Positions 56,706-64,000 of a stretch of DNA of 64,000 nt are shown piece after piece. Numbering within the stretch: position 1 is the stretch's first letter; every line of letters begins with the position of its first letter. Under the pieces are notes generated by a model. It saw only the letters and a list, made by a program, of their open reading frames with translations, had not been told where the DNA came from and searched no databases. The translations under genes and the position numbers were made by a program. This DNA comes from Leptospira kanakyensis (GTDB lineage: Bacteria; Spirochaetota; Leptospiria; Leptospirales; Leptospiraceae), in contig NZ_RQFG01000005.1 of assembly GCF_004769235.1 (NCBI RefSeq), positions 1,178,001-1,242,000 of the forward strand, given 5' to 3'.

Positions 56706-58169
56706 TTATAAATTTTTAAATTGGTTGGGGTCAACTTCCATACCGGAGAATTTTTCTTTCAAAAGTTTCTCCATATCTTCTGGGCTGGATGGTGTCGCAG
56801 CTGCTGGTTTCGGCGGATTTGGTTTTGGCTGCGAATGTTGTTTTATTTCTGGTTCCCGATTCTCTACTTGTTTTTCCGAATTTGTTTGTGTTGGTTGCGT
56901 GTTCGTTACAGTATCTTGTTTTTGTGTAACAGTAGTAGTCGCTGCGGGAACCGTTTTTTTGGGAGTCTCTAAATTGTCTGGAATATGAGAAATGTCACCT
57001 TGAACCAGTTTGGTGAGCTCAGTTATTTTTGCTAATAATCCTGAAACACTTGGTTTTTCTCGATCCAAAATCAATTTTCGAAATTGAATTTCTAAATAAA
57101 CTTTCATCTCGTAGGAACTTCGTAGTTTCATTAGATTCAATTTTTCATGTACGGAAAAAATACGTTCCGCAAGTAAAACTAAAACTTCACGGTCGAGTTC
57201 TCTATAGTTTTGTTTTAATTTTTGTAAGTCCTCTTGTGGGATGTTAATTGATTCTCTATCCGCTAAATTGTCTTTAATTAGTAATAGAGAATTCAAAAAT
57301 TCGATAAAGTCCCAAACAAACTTACCAAGATCAATTCCTGCTTGGAAAAGATTTTCGAGAGTTTCAAAAATTTGTGCGCTTTGGGAAGAATCTAATAATT
57401 GGTTTAAAAAATCAGTAAAGGTATCAATTCCATGATACCCAATCATCTTTCTTAGTTTGACGCCTGTTAGATTTCCATCGGTGAAAATAACAGCTTGTTC
57501 CATAAAGGAAAGTGTATCCCGAACGGAGCCGTCACCCTTTTTCGCAATCCAGAACAAACCTTCGGAATCATATTTCAAACTTTCTTTTTCACAAAGAGTT
57601 TCGATGTAGTTTTGCAAAACAGTCACGGGGACTTTTCTAAAATGAAAGTCTTGGCAACGAGATAGAATTGTCTCAGGAATTTTATGATACTCGGTGGTTG
57701 CTAAAATAAATACAACATGGGCTGGTGGTTCTTCTAAGGTTTTGAGGAGAGCATTAAAAGCAGCTCCACTCAGCATATGCACCTCATCCAAAATATAAAC
57801 GCGGTACTTTCCACCCATTGCATTGAATTTTACATTTTCGCGTAATTCTCGGATATTATCCACACCACTGTTGGAAGCGGCATCGATTTCAAATACATCA
57901 TTCGAATTTCCTTTTGTGATTTCTAAACAAGAAGTACATTCGTTACAAGGCTCAACTCCATCTGGGCGTTCACAGTTGAGGCGTTTGGCCAAAATTCTTG
58001 CGATGGTTGTTTTACCAACACCACGAGGGCCAATGAAAATATAAGCGTGGCCAATTTTTTTTGATTTGAATGCATTCTGTAAAGAACCAACAGCAAGGTC
58101 TTGGTAAATCACATCGCGAAAGAATTGGGGTCTGTATTTTCGAAAGAGTACTTGGTGGTTTTCGCTCAT
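56706..58169 (-). CDS. dnaX: DNA polymerase III subunit gamma/tau
   Basis: 487 residues. Walker [19 protein letters not shown], zinc-binding [32 protein letters not shown] and the SRCQDF sensor motif define the clamp-loader AAA+ core (about 1-365). The C-terminal part is short, with Thr/Gln/Pro-rich linker and a brief acidic end, much shorter than the E. coli tau tail. An A7 run in the coding strand (56954-56960 on the plus strand as T7) lies before that linker and could allow slippage. Confidence 0.95.
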   Translation of the reverse strand: MSENHQVLFRKYRPQFFRDVIYQDLAVGSLQNAFKSKKIGHAYIFIGPRGVGKTTIARILAKRLNCERPDGVEPCNECTSCLEITKGNSNDVFEIDAASNSGVDNIRELRENVKFNAMGGKYRVYILDEVHMLSGAAFNALLKTLEEPPAHVVFILATTEYHKIPETILSRCQDFHFRKVPVTVLQNYIETLCEKESLKYDSEGLFWIAKKGDGSVRDTLSFMEQAVIFTDGNLTGVKLRKMIGYHGIDTFTDFLNQLLDSSQSAQIFETLENLFQAGIDLGKFVWDFIEFLNSLLLIKDNLADRESINIPQEDLQKLKQNYRELDREVLVLLAERIFSVHEKLNLMKLRSSYEMKVYLEIQFRKLILDREKPSVSGLLAKITELTKLVQGDISHIPDNLETPKKTVPAATTTVTQKQDTVTNTQPTQTNSEKQVENREPEIKQHSQPKPNPPKPAAATPSSPEDMEKLLKEKFSGMEVDPNQFKNL

Positions 58170-58338
58170 GGAAGTCCGTGTTTCAAAAGATATGAAAAGA
58201 AAATTTGTGAATCACTTTGATCCTGTAAGTTCGTATGTTGGAGGCAATGAAATATTTATGAGGTTTATGGATATTTTCTTCTGAAATGGGGGAAACAGAT
58301 TTGAAAAAGGTAACGTAAGGGCCGGGAGAGATTTTCCG

Positions 58339-58368
58339 TTAGTTCAATTCAGAGTGGAATTCGAACTT
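58339..58368 (-). terminator. Weak hairpin downstream of tRNA-Ser(GGA)
   Basis: GTTCAATTC (58342-58350) and GAATTCGAAC (58357-58366) can pair with one bulge. On the minus strand, it lies between the tRNA and dnaX. No T run, so support is weak; the rest of the 226 bases between dnaX and the tRNA shows no gene. Confidence 0.3.
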
Positions 58369-58395
58369 AAGATGGAAGGAAATCGGTGTAGAACC

Positions 58396-58482
<87 letters not shown>

Positions 58483-58527
58483 AATGGTTTCTACTGGCTT
58501 CCATAAAATGAAACGGTCAAAAGAATT

Positions 58528-58968
58528 CTACCTTTTCTCTTTGAAAAAACTCAGAAATTCAAATTTTATGTGGGATCTTGGGATGAGGGTACACTTGGGA
58601 AAGTGATTCAATAAATAAATAGATTCGGTTGTGTAGGAGGATATGCCTTCCCCTGGTTTTGCCGGAACAAAATAAACCACTTCTGGAATTTTCACCCGTA
58701 CAATGGCACCGGAACAAAGTAAACATGGTTCGAGTGCTGTAATCAAAATATGATCGGTAAGATATCGACCTTCCGTTTTCGAAAGGGCATCTTCCATTGC
58801 TAAAATTTCGCTATGTTTTGTAGGATTTAATGTTTGTTCGACGGAATTAAATGCGGAGGAAACTAGTTTTCCATCTCGAGTGATGATTTCTGAATAAGAG
58901 GGAATTTCTTCGGGATGATTAGAAAGGGCTTCTGTATAGCGCTTTAGAAACGAGTCGAATGCTTCCAC
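58528..58968 (-). CDS. tadA: tRNA-specific adenosine deaminase (TadA)-like protein
   Basis: 146 residues with a GTG start two bases from the 3' end of tRNA-Arg(ACG). Zinc deaminase motifs: KHSEILAMEDAL (His and catalytic Glu) and EPCLLCSGAI (two Cys). TadA converts A34 to inosine in tRNA-Arg(ACG), which is the adjacent gene. A more general nucleoside or guanine deaminase is possible because the N-terminus differs from typical TadA. Confidence 0.8.
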   Translation of the reverse strand: MEAFDSFLKRYTEALSNHPEEIPSYSEIITRDGKLVSSAFNSVEQTLNPTKHSEILAMEDALSKTEGRYLTDHILITALEPCLLCSGAIVRVKIPEVVYFVPAKPGEGISSYTTESIYLLNHFPKCTLIPRSHIKFEFLSFFKEKR

Positions 58969-58969
58969 G

Positions 58970-59043
58970 CGCGCCCAAGAGGATTTGAACCTCTAACCTT
59001 CTGATCCGTAGTCAGATACTCTATCCAGTTGAGCTATGGGCGC
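58970..59043 (-). tRNA. tRNA-Arg (anticodon ACG)
   Basis: 74 nt. Minus strand 5' GCGCCCA pairs with TGGGCGC, discriminator G, no encoded CCA. Anticodon stem TCTGA/TCAGA with loop CTACGGA gives ACG. This is the usual inosine-modified tRNA, the substrate of TadA. Confidence 0.96.
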
Positions 59044-59424
59044 AATGAATGCTTGAAGCATTTTTACCCACTCCAAAAGAACGGGTATCTCTATGCTTTT
59101 TTTTAAGCGGATGGAGTAAATCAAAAATCCAGAAATTCCTAGATAAAGTAGTACAGAAAGTAAGTGGATGGTAGCTGCTAAATAAAGCCCAACAAAGGGT
59201 AGAACGGAGACTACTTGTGCAAAGAGAAGGATGATTAAGAACAAACAAGTATTAATTGCAGAATACAAACAAACTGTCACAAATGCAGGAACACTTCGTT
59301 TCCAAGTAAAAACAGGAACCCAAGAAAAATACAAAGGTAAAACAGCAAAAATTTTTGCAGCTTCCTCAGTGAGTAAGTAAGCCTTGAGTTTTTGGATTTT
59401 TTCTTTGATTTGGGCGGTATTCAT
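58993..59424 (-). CDS. Small membrane protein overlapping tRNA-Arg
   Basis: About 143 residues from the ATG at 59424 (MNTAQIKEKIQKLKAYL). Three to four hydrophobic segments (IFAVLPLYFSWVPVF, FVTVCLYSAINTCLFLIILLF, VLPFVGLYLAATIHLLSVLLY, GISGFLIYSI). The stop falls at 58993, so the last 17 codons read through the 5' half of tRNA-Arg(ACG). Either the gene truly overlaps the tRNA or the C-terminus is not translated as such. Family unknown. Confidence 0.55.
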   Translation of the reverse strand: MNTAQIKEKIQKLKAYLLTEEAAKIFAVLPLYFSWVPVFTWKRSVPAFVTVCLYSAINTCLFLIILLFAQVVSVLPFVGLYLAATIHLLSVLLYLGISGFLIYSIRLKKSIEIPVLLEWVKMLQAFIAPIAQLDRVSDYGSEG

Positions 59425-59434
59425 GGCGGTAACA

Positions 59435-59522
<88 letters not shown>

Positions 59523-59529
59523 AGCGACT

Positions 59530-59613
<84 letters not shown>

Positions 59614-59683
59614 AAGAGTACCTATCCGTTATGTTAAATGCGAGTGCAGTGTCAAATGAATATTCAATGAATGGTTCTAGAGA

Positions 59684-60799
59684 ATGGAAAAGTTGCGAAT
59701 AAAACTAGAAAAGTGGGTGAATGGTGGTTTCTGTATCGCGCACCATGAGGGCCACGCTGTCTTTGTTGAGGGTGGAATCCCCGGAGAATTAGTAGACATA
59801 AGTCTTTATAAAACCGGTAAGAAAGAATGGTTTGGATCTGTTTCCGATGTCATTGAACCAGCAGAAAAGAGGATTCCTTCGGATTGTTCGGTTTTTATGG
59901 AATGTGGTGGTTGCAGTTACCGGCATATCTCCTATCAGGATGAGATCAAAATTAAAACATCACTACTCGAAGCTATGTTCCCTGAATGGAAAGGGAAAGT
60001 GGAACTGGTCACCGGCCCAGAAAACGAATACAGAAACAATGTGCAATGGCAATCCAACGGAAAAGAAATTGGATATTTCGCAAAAAATAGCCATCGAATC
60101 GTGAACGAATCTCAATCAGTATGTAAAACTGTCGATAAACGTTTGTTATGGGGTATGGTTCCCGCTGGCCTTCAAAAGTCAGTTTCTAAAAATAAATCGA
60201 TCCAACTTCGTCTTTCCTCAAAATCAGTTGTGAATTACGAAAGAGACCAAACGGAAATTAGTGTTTTTAATACAAAACTAAAAGTTCCGGAAAGGGGATT
60301 TTTTCAAATCAATAGATTTCTTTTAGAACCTTGGCTTGAAAGAATAAAAAATCTGTTACCGGACTCAGCCAATATTTTGGAACTATTCTGCGGTTGTGGA
60401 ACGATTGGAATATCTATACGAGAAAAAATTGCATCTTTGTATGGAATCGAATCACACGAAAAAAGCATTCGGTATGCAAAAGAAAATGCAAAGACCAACA
60501 ATGCACTCCAGTTCGAATATGAAGTCAGTGATTTATACCAAAAACACTTACCAAAACATACTTCCAAGTTTCCGATTTGGATTGTGAATCCACCGAGGGC
60601 CGGACTCACAGAGGGAATCATTGAATCGGCTTCTATGTTTTCACCAAAACAAATTGTTTATTCTAGCTGCAATCCGAGTACTTTGAAAAGGGATATTACA
60701 AGATTAGAAAAGATAGGATATAGATTAAATTATATAGGTTTGTTTGATTTTTTTCCAAGAACCCAACACTATGAAGTCCTCGTGAGTTTAAAAAAATAA
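59684..60799 (+). CDS. RlmD/TrmA-family RNA m5U methyltransferase
   Basis: 371 residues. An N-terminal TRAM-like part (KWVNGGFCIAHHEGHAVFV), an iron-sulfur cluster motif around CSVFMECGGCSYRH, SAM motif ILELFCGCGTIGISI and the C-terminal VNPPRAG and YSSCNPSTLKRD motif with the catalytic cysteine. Short for RlmD, so substrate (rRNA U1939, U747 or tRNA U54) is not settled. Single gene, divergent from the tRNA-Ser genes. Confidence 0.9.
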   Translation: MEKLRIKLEKWVNGGFCIAHHEGHAVFVEGGIPGELVDISLYKTGKKEWFGSVSDVIEPAEKRIPSDCSVFMECGGCSYRHISYQDEIKIKTSLLEAMFPEWKGKVELVTGPENEYRNNVQWQSNGKEIGYFAKNSHRIVNESQSVCKTVDKRLLWGMVPAGLQKSVSKNKSIQLRLSSKSVVNYERDQTEISVFNTKLKVPERGFFQINRFLLEPWLERIKNLLPDSANILELFCGCGTIGISIREKIASLYGIESHEKSIRYAKENAKTNNALQFEYEVSDLYQKHLPKHTSKFPIWIVNPPRAGLTEGIIESASMFSPKQIVYSSCNPSTLKRDITRLEKIGYRLNYIGLFDFFPRTQHYEVLVSLKK

Positions 60800-60807
60800 A
60801 AAATTAC

Positions 60808-60837
60808 ACAACTCACAAATAAAAATTTGTGAGTTGG
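60808..60837 (-). terminator. Terminator between RNA methyltransferase and DUF2892 genes
   Basis: CAACTCACAAAT (60809-60820) pairs with ATTTGTGAGTTG (60824-60835), a 12-bp perfect stem. The T tract is on the minus-strand side, so it ends the DUF2892 gene best, though it may act on both. Confidence 0.75.
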
Positions 60838-60856
60838 TTCTCTACCTAAATGTAGG

Positions 60857-61063
60857 TTATTTTTCTTTTGTTGTGATTTTAAAAGGAAGGTAAGCGGGAC
60901 AGAATCCGATCGCAGAGGTTGCAATCATCACAAGACCAATCACAAATAAAACAATTGCTGTTGTTCCTTCTACAACTCCACCTAAATACAAACCACCTAA
61001 TACCAATCCAACGACCACACGAATGATTCGGTCATAAAGACCCATATTTTGAAACATATCCAT
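60857..61063 (-). CDS. DUF2892 family small membrane protein
   Basis: 68 residues. Pattern MGLYDRIIRVVVGLVLGGLYLGG, a second hydrophobic segment and the CPAYLPF ending are typical of the DUF2892 (YgaP-like membrane) family. Two membrane helices. Often linked to rhodanese proteins, but none is adjacent. Good ribosome-binding site AAGGAGA; the second ATG six bases in is an equally good start. Confidence 0.8.
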   Translation of the reverse strand: MDMFQNMGLYDRIIRVVVGLVLGGLYLGGVVEGTTAIVLFVIGLVMIATSAIGFCPAYLPFKITTKEK

Positions 61064-61105
61064 TCTCCTTAAAGTAGATTGGACGAAAAATTTCCTTTGG
61101 ATTTT

Positions 61106-61984
61106 TTATTTATTTTTTTCTAACCATTCTAAAATCAGCTTAGTTACTTCTTCTCTTTTTTCCCAATGGAGAAAATGTCCTGCATGATCAAATCCAATTT
61201 TTCGAAACCCACAAGGAAAATCTTTTTCATCTAATAGATGTTCAAATAAGTTTTTATGAAAACAACCGTCGTTTAACCCATAAAGAATCTGAGTGGGGAC
61301 AGTGATTTTTGAATCTAAGATTCCAAGTATACTCTCTCGTCCTGATTCTGTAAATAAGTCGTTTAAATTGCGATAATAAGCAAGGGCCGAAGATAAAATT
61401 CCTGGATTCTGAAAATTAGCTTTAATCTCTGCTAAATGGTCTTGGTTTGGTGAATATCCTGGTGACCAATCTTTCCACAAATAATCAACCAAAGCAAATC
61501 CATTCGAACGAATGGTGAGTTCTGCTAAAAAAGGAATTTGGAATAAAACCACATACCAAGATTGGATGGTTTGTTGGGGTGCCCAAAAAAAAGAATCTTG
61601 GTAAGTTCGAAGTAACGGAACTCCCAAACTTGTGATGGATTTGATTCGGTTGGGATAATACATTCCGGCCGCAAAGGCAATGACAGAACCCCAGTTATGG
61701 CCAACAAGATGTACGGAGTTCCAACGACGGTCATCCATCCAACCTAAAATATCATCCACAAGATCCACTACATGTAATTTATGAGCATGAGAGATGGTTG
61801 AAGGTTCATATCCACGCATAACAGGTGCAATGCATTGAAATCCTTTTTTACCTATGGTTTCCATCATTGGGGCAAAGGTTTTGTGATTATCGGGAAAGCC
61901 GTGAAGGAAAAGGACAGGTTCTCCTGATCCCGTTTCTAAAGTGGTAAATACAGTGGACGAATTTCTAATTTCCGAGTGGTGCAT
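61106..61984 (-). CDS. Alpha/beta hydrolase, epoxide-hydrolase-like, with altered nucleophile
   Basis: 292 residues. Oxyanion HGFPDNH motif (residues about 29-35), elbow LVGHNWGSV and C-terminal acid/His DHAGHFLHWEK correspond to epoxide hydrolases and dehalogenases. The elbow normally reads GHDWGS with a nucleophilic Asp; here this residue is Asn. Activity is therefore doubtful, or the enzyme uses another mechanism. Overlaps the esterase gene by 20 bases, so co-translated with it. Confidence 0.88.
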   Translation of the reverse strand: MHHSEIRNSSTVFTTLETGSGEPVLFLHGFPDNHKTFAPMMETIGKKGFQCIAPVMRGYEPSTISHAHKLHVVDLVDDILGWMDDRRWNSVHLVGHNWGSVIAFAAGMYYPNRIKSITSLGVPLLRTYQDSFFWAPQQTIQSWYVVLFQIPFLAELTIRSNGFALVDYLWKDWSPGYSPNQDHLAEIKANFQNPGILSSALAYYRNLNDLFTESGRESILGILDSKITVPTQILYGLNDGCFHKNLFEHLLDEKDFPCGFRKIGFDHAGHFLHWEKREEVTKLILEWLEKNK

Positions 61985-62981
61985 TGTTATTTACCAACTT
62001 TTCTTTTTTATAATTAGTTCGAAAGAATTGTAACACAATCTCTCTTGTATCCAAGTCCTTACTTAAGTATCCGTATTGTTTTTCATTTTGGTAATAAAAT
62101 CCATTCGGCCAAATATGACCACCACCAGGGATTAAATAACCTTCGACCATTTGGTCGGACGAACAATCCGTGAATTTAGTGTATTGGATGTCTCTTTTCC
62201 AAAATTTGTTTAGGTGTCTTTTTTGTGATTTTGATTCTTCTTTGCAGGAAAAACTAGAAGTCCAATACTCTAAGGATTCTAAATAAGACATCACATCCCC
62301 TGCAGGAATTCTCTGTGCATTGGGACTTGGATCAGAAGGAATGGAAACAGTCCCACCTTTATAAGGTACCACATCATCCGAAGTTCCCATAATGAAACCT
62401 ATCGATTTTTTTGGAGGAGGGTTACAAATGTCTTTTAAACCTTTGGAAGTGACCGCAGCAATCGAATATCCTGAACTAAATAAATCTTCCGCTTCGCATA
62501 ACAACCGCTGTGTCATAAAACCACCATTGGAGATACCAACAGCATGGATTCGGTGATAATCAATAGGAATTTCCTTATCGATATAACGAACCATATCCCG
62601 AAAGAATTCTATGTCGTTTGTATTTCGTTTATCGGTAAGGGAATGAGGAATTTTTCTACCATCGTTCCATCGATTCGCATACCCGTCAGGATAAACGGCG
62701 ATAAATCCATATTCTTCGGCTTTTTCTGACATTCGAGACAGGTAAATCATTCCTTCCCCACTGCCACCACCGCCATGAAGGATAAAAATCAAAGGCAGAC
62801 GATTTTCTTTGATTTGTTTAGGAACATAGTAACGGAATGTACGGATGATTCCATCTGAAGAAATCGATTCCAATCTATGTTCCTTTACAGGAACAATGGA
62901 AGGGAGGGATTTACAAAAAAAAGAAAAGGAAATCATAAGAATTAAGGGGATTCGTTTTTTATTGAATGAAATCAAATTCAT
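61965..62981 (-). CDS. LpqC/PHB-depolymerase-type esterase lipoprotein
   Basis: 338 residues. Signal and lipobox LMISFSFFC (Cys near residue 23). Alpha/beta hydrolase with LIFILHGGGGSG (oxyanion loop), nucleophile elbow AVGISNGGFMTQ, a mid-section FIMGTSDDVVPY with the acid, and a late GGGHIWPNG with the His. This pattern is the feruloyl esterase / polyhydroxybutyrate depolymerase-like family (LpqC). Surface or periplasmic esterase; substrate unknown. Overlaps the cupin gene by four bases. Confidence 0.85.
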   Translation of the reverse strand: MNLISFNKKRIPLILMISFSFFCKSLPSIVPVKEHRLESISSDGIIRTFRYYVPKQIKENRLPLIFILHGGGGSGEGMIYLSRMSEKAEEYGFIAVYPDGYANRWNDGRKIPHSLTDKRNTNDIEFFRDMVRYIDKEIPIDYHRIHAVGISNGGFMTQRLLCEAEDLFSSGYSIAAVTSKGLKDICNPPPKKSIGFIMGTSDDVVPYKGGTVSIPSDPSPNAQRIPAGDVMSYLESLEYWTSSFSCKEESKSQKRHLNKFWKRDIQYTKFTDCSSDQMVEGYLIPGGGHIWPNGFYYQNEKQYGYLSKDLDTREIVLQFFRTNYKKEKLVNNNAPLGN

Positions 62982-63451
62982 ACAAATAAAGATTCAAAGG
63001 ATTTGATAGTTTCTATAAACTTAGGATCACTTTCCAGCGGATAGTTTGGATGGAATTCTTTATCGATTGTTGGATCATAAGGACCAGACTTTCCTTCAAA
63101 ACAAACTGCCGTTTCAGACAAACAAACCAAACTATGCCAAACTCCAGGTTGTAAGTCGATTCCCCGTTTTGGTCCGTTCCCGGAAAGTTTATGAGCTTCT
63201 TTTACTTCCCCGTTCTCATGGAAAATTAAAAATCCGATTTCACCTTCGAGGATGACGAAGGTTTCCGGTTTTGGATCCGACAAATGTCTGTGAGGTGGAA
63301 TGTATGTATTTTTAGAAAGAACGTTGAGGAACCTTTGGTACACTTCCTTTTGTTCATGGAAGTTGTGATTGGTACGTTTTCTGTCTGCGTTTTTGGCTTT
63401 TGTGACGAGGTTTCCGATTAAGTCGGAATCAATGAGTTGTATTTCCTGCAA
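62978..63451 (-). CDS. WbuC-family cupin
   Basis: 157 residues. A cupin with motif PPHRHLSDPKPETFVILEGEIGFLIF and a late LQPGVWHSLV, which fits the WbuC family found in O-antigen clusters. Whether it binds metal or acts as a sugar-modifying protein is unknown. Embedded in an operon with the BFD-like gene upstream and esterase downstream; a glycosyltransferase lies just beyond. Confidence 0.85.
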   Translation of the reverse strand: MQEIQLIDSDLIGNLVTKAKNADRKRTNHNFHEQKEVYQRFLNVLSKNTYIPPHRHLSDPKPETFVILEGEIGFLIFHENGEVKEAHKLSGNGPKRGIDLQPGVWHSLVCLSETAVCFEGKSGPYDPTIDKEFHPNYPLESDPKFIETIKSFESLFV

Positions 63452-63620
63452 GTTGACCTTCCAATTCCTGCTCGATGAAGGCTAACATATCCGGAACACA
63501 AGCCGTACAAGTATCAGCCGCTCCCATCTCGCGGGCGACTTCTAGTATAGGGCGATTCGTATCTTTGACAACATTTAAGATAGATTCAAAGAAAACTTCT
63601 GCACAGTGACACTTGATCAT
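63429..63620 (-). CDS. BFD-like [2Fe-2S]-binding protein
   Basis: 63 residues. CHC at residues 4-6 and CTAC at about 38-41 form the four-cysteine pattern of the bacterioferritin-associated ferredoxin (BFD)-like domain. No adjacent bacterioferritin. The gene overlaps the cupin start by 23 bases. Role could be electron transfer or iron-sulfur delivery. Confidence 0.75.
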   Translation of the reverse strand: MIKCHCAEVFFESILNVVKDTNRPILEVAREMGAADTCTACVPDMLAFIEQELEGQLAGNTTH

Positions 63621-63725
63621 GGTTCTGAGAATCAGTCTCTAGGTAACCAAACGGTACGACAAGAATTTTTTTTAGAGTCATTTTAGCAAATTTCAAAGAA
63701 ATTCTGAAAACTTGGATCCGGTTTC

Positions 63726-63998
63726 CTACGTTTTTGGATTTAGGAGTGGTTTGTAGGTTTGGTTTAGGTTTTGGATGGCCGATTTCCACTGGAAGCGAAT
63801 CGCATTTTTTCCTCCTAAAACCTTTAAAGCACCGAGTCTTTTCGAATCTTTCAATAGAGAGAGTAGTTTGTTTTGGAAGGAAAGGGAATCTTTTGGATCA
63901 AATGCTTCATACCCACTGCCTAAAACTTCAGGTAGAACGCTCGTGTTAGAAGAAAAAACAGGCGTGCCTACACTCTGGGCTTCCAAAACAGGAAATCC
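63726..63998 (-). CDS. Glycosyltransferase group 1 (GT4), C-terminal fragment
   Basis: Continues past the right edge; at least 91 residues of the C-terminal domain. GFPVLEAQSVGTPVFSSNTS and LPEVLG are the nucleotide-sugar-binding block of GT4 enzymes. The rest of the gene lies outside the window, so substrate and start are unknown. It belongs to an envelope polysaccharide context, consistent with the WbuC-type cupin nearby. Most of its sequence is off-window. Confidence 0.85.
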   Translation of the reverse strand, partial: GFPVLEAQSVGTPVFSSNTSVLPEVLGSGYEAFDPKDSLSFQNKLLSLLKDSKRLGALKVLGGKNAIRFQWKSAIQNLNQTYKPLLNPKT

Positions 63999-64000
63999 AA

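Overview
The window is about 64 kb of ordinary, AT-rich spirochaete chromosome carrying the replication-initiation neighbourhood. The best assignment is the genus Leptospira, probably the saprophytic (L. biflexa-like) side. Reasons: a recognisable but divergent LipL21 lipoprotein gene (27008-27589), many lipoproteins with relaxed leptospiral lipoboxes (SC, NC, GC), the order dnaA-dnaN-recF-DUF721-gyrB-gyrA, and scattered single tRNAs. The species assignment is inference; no database was searched. I see no prophage, insertion sequence, CRISPR array or plasmid gene.

Layout. 1-14 kb: the end of a sugar aminotransferase gene, secreted proteins and lipoproteins of unknown function, a site-2-type metalloprotease, serine acetyltransferase, the two chorismate-amidating subunits (trpE/pabB and trpG/pabA), Fe superoxide dismutase, an inositol-monophosphatase-family enzyme and a GH42 beta-galactosidase. 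13.8-18 kb: a plus-strand run hslO-tsaE-tsaB-rnr. 18-29 kb: a phosphodiesterase-like lipoprotein divergent from a CapA-like lipoprotein, tsaC/sua5, a short-chain dehydrogenase, maf, holA, a degenerate sigma-54-activator-like protein, lipL21, a PilZ protein and dus. 29-40 kb (minus strand): gyrA, gyrB, DUF721/dciA-like, recF, dnaN, a 246-base AT-rich spacer that is the best oriC candidate, dnaA, holB and ilvE. 40-45 kb (plus strand): mnmG, rsmG, parA and parB, with two parS sites embedded in coding sequence. Gene direction switches from mostly minus to mostly plus between ilvE and mnmG, as expected for bidirectional replication starting near here.

45-51 kb: an MsbA-like ABC exporter, a YaaR (DUF327) protein, a bactofilin and a degenerate M23 peptidase form one minus-strand cell-shape operon; tatD and serS follow on plus. 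51.2-55.6 kb: a collinear set of envelope genes (PD40/OmpA protein, orphan solute-binding protein, outer-membrane barrel, small Cys-rich lipoprotein), preceded by a palindrome-rich patch resembling a small non-autonomous repeat. 55.7-59.6 kb: recR, ybaB, dnaX, tRNA-Ser(GGA), tadA, tRNA-Arg(ACG), a small membrane protein, tRNA-Ser(GCT) and tRNA-Ser(TGA). 59.7-64 kb: an RlmD/TrmA-type RNA methyltransferase, a DUF2892 protein, two alpha/beta hydrolases, a WbuC-type cupin, a BFD-like iron-sulfur protein and the end of a glycosyltransferase.

Functionally the window combines replication initiation, clamp-loader subunits (holA, holB, dnaX), chromosome segregation, tRNA modification (tsaB, tsaC, tsaE, mnmG, dus, tadA) and envelope or cell-shape genes. 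I did not find a clear new defence or mobile system. The items most worth a second look are the envelope gene set at 51.5-55.6 kb, the bactofilin operon with its apparently inactive peptidase, the MITE-like element at 51386-51549, the oriC/parS architecture and several genes with altered catalytic residues.
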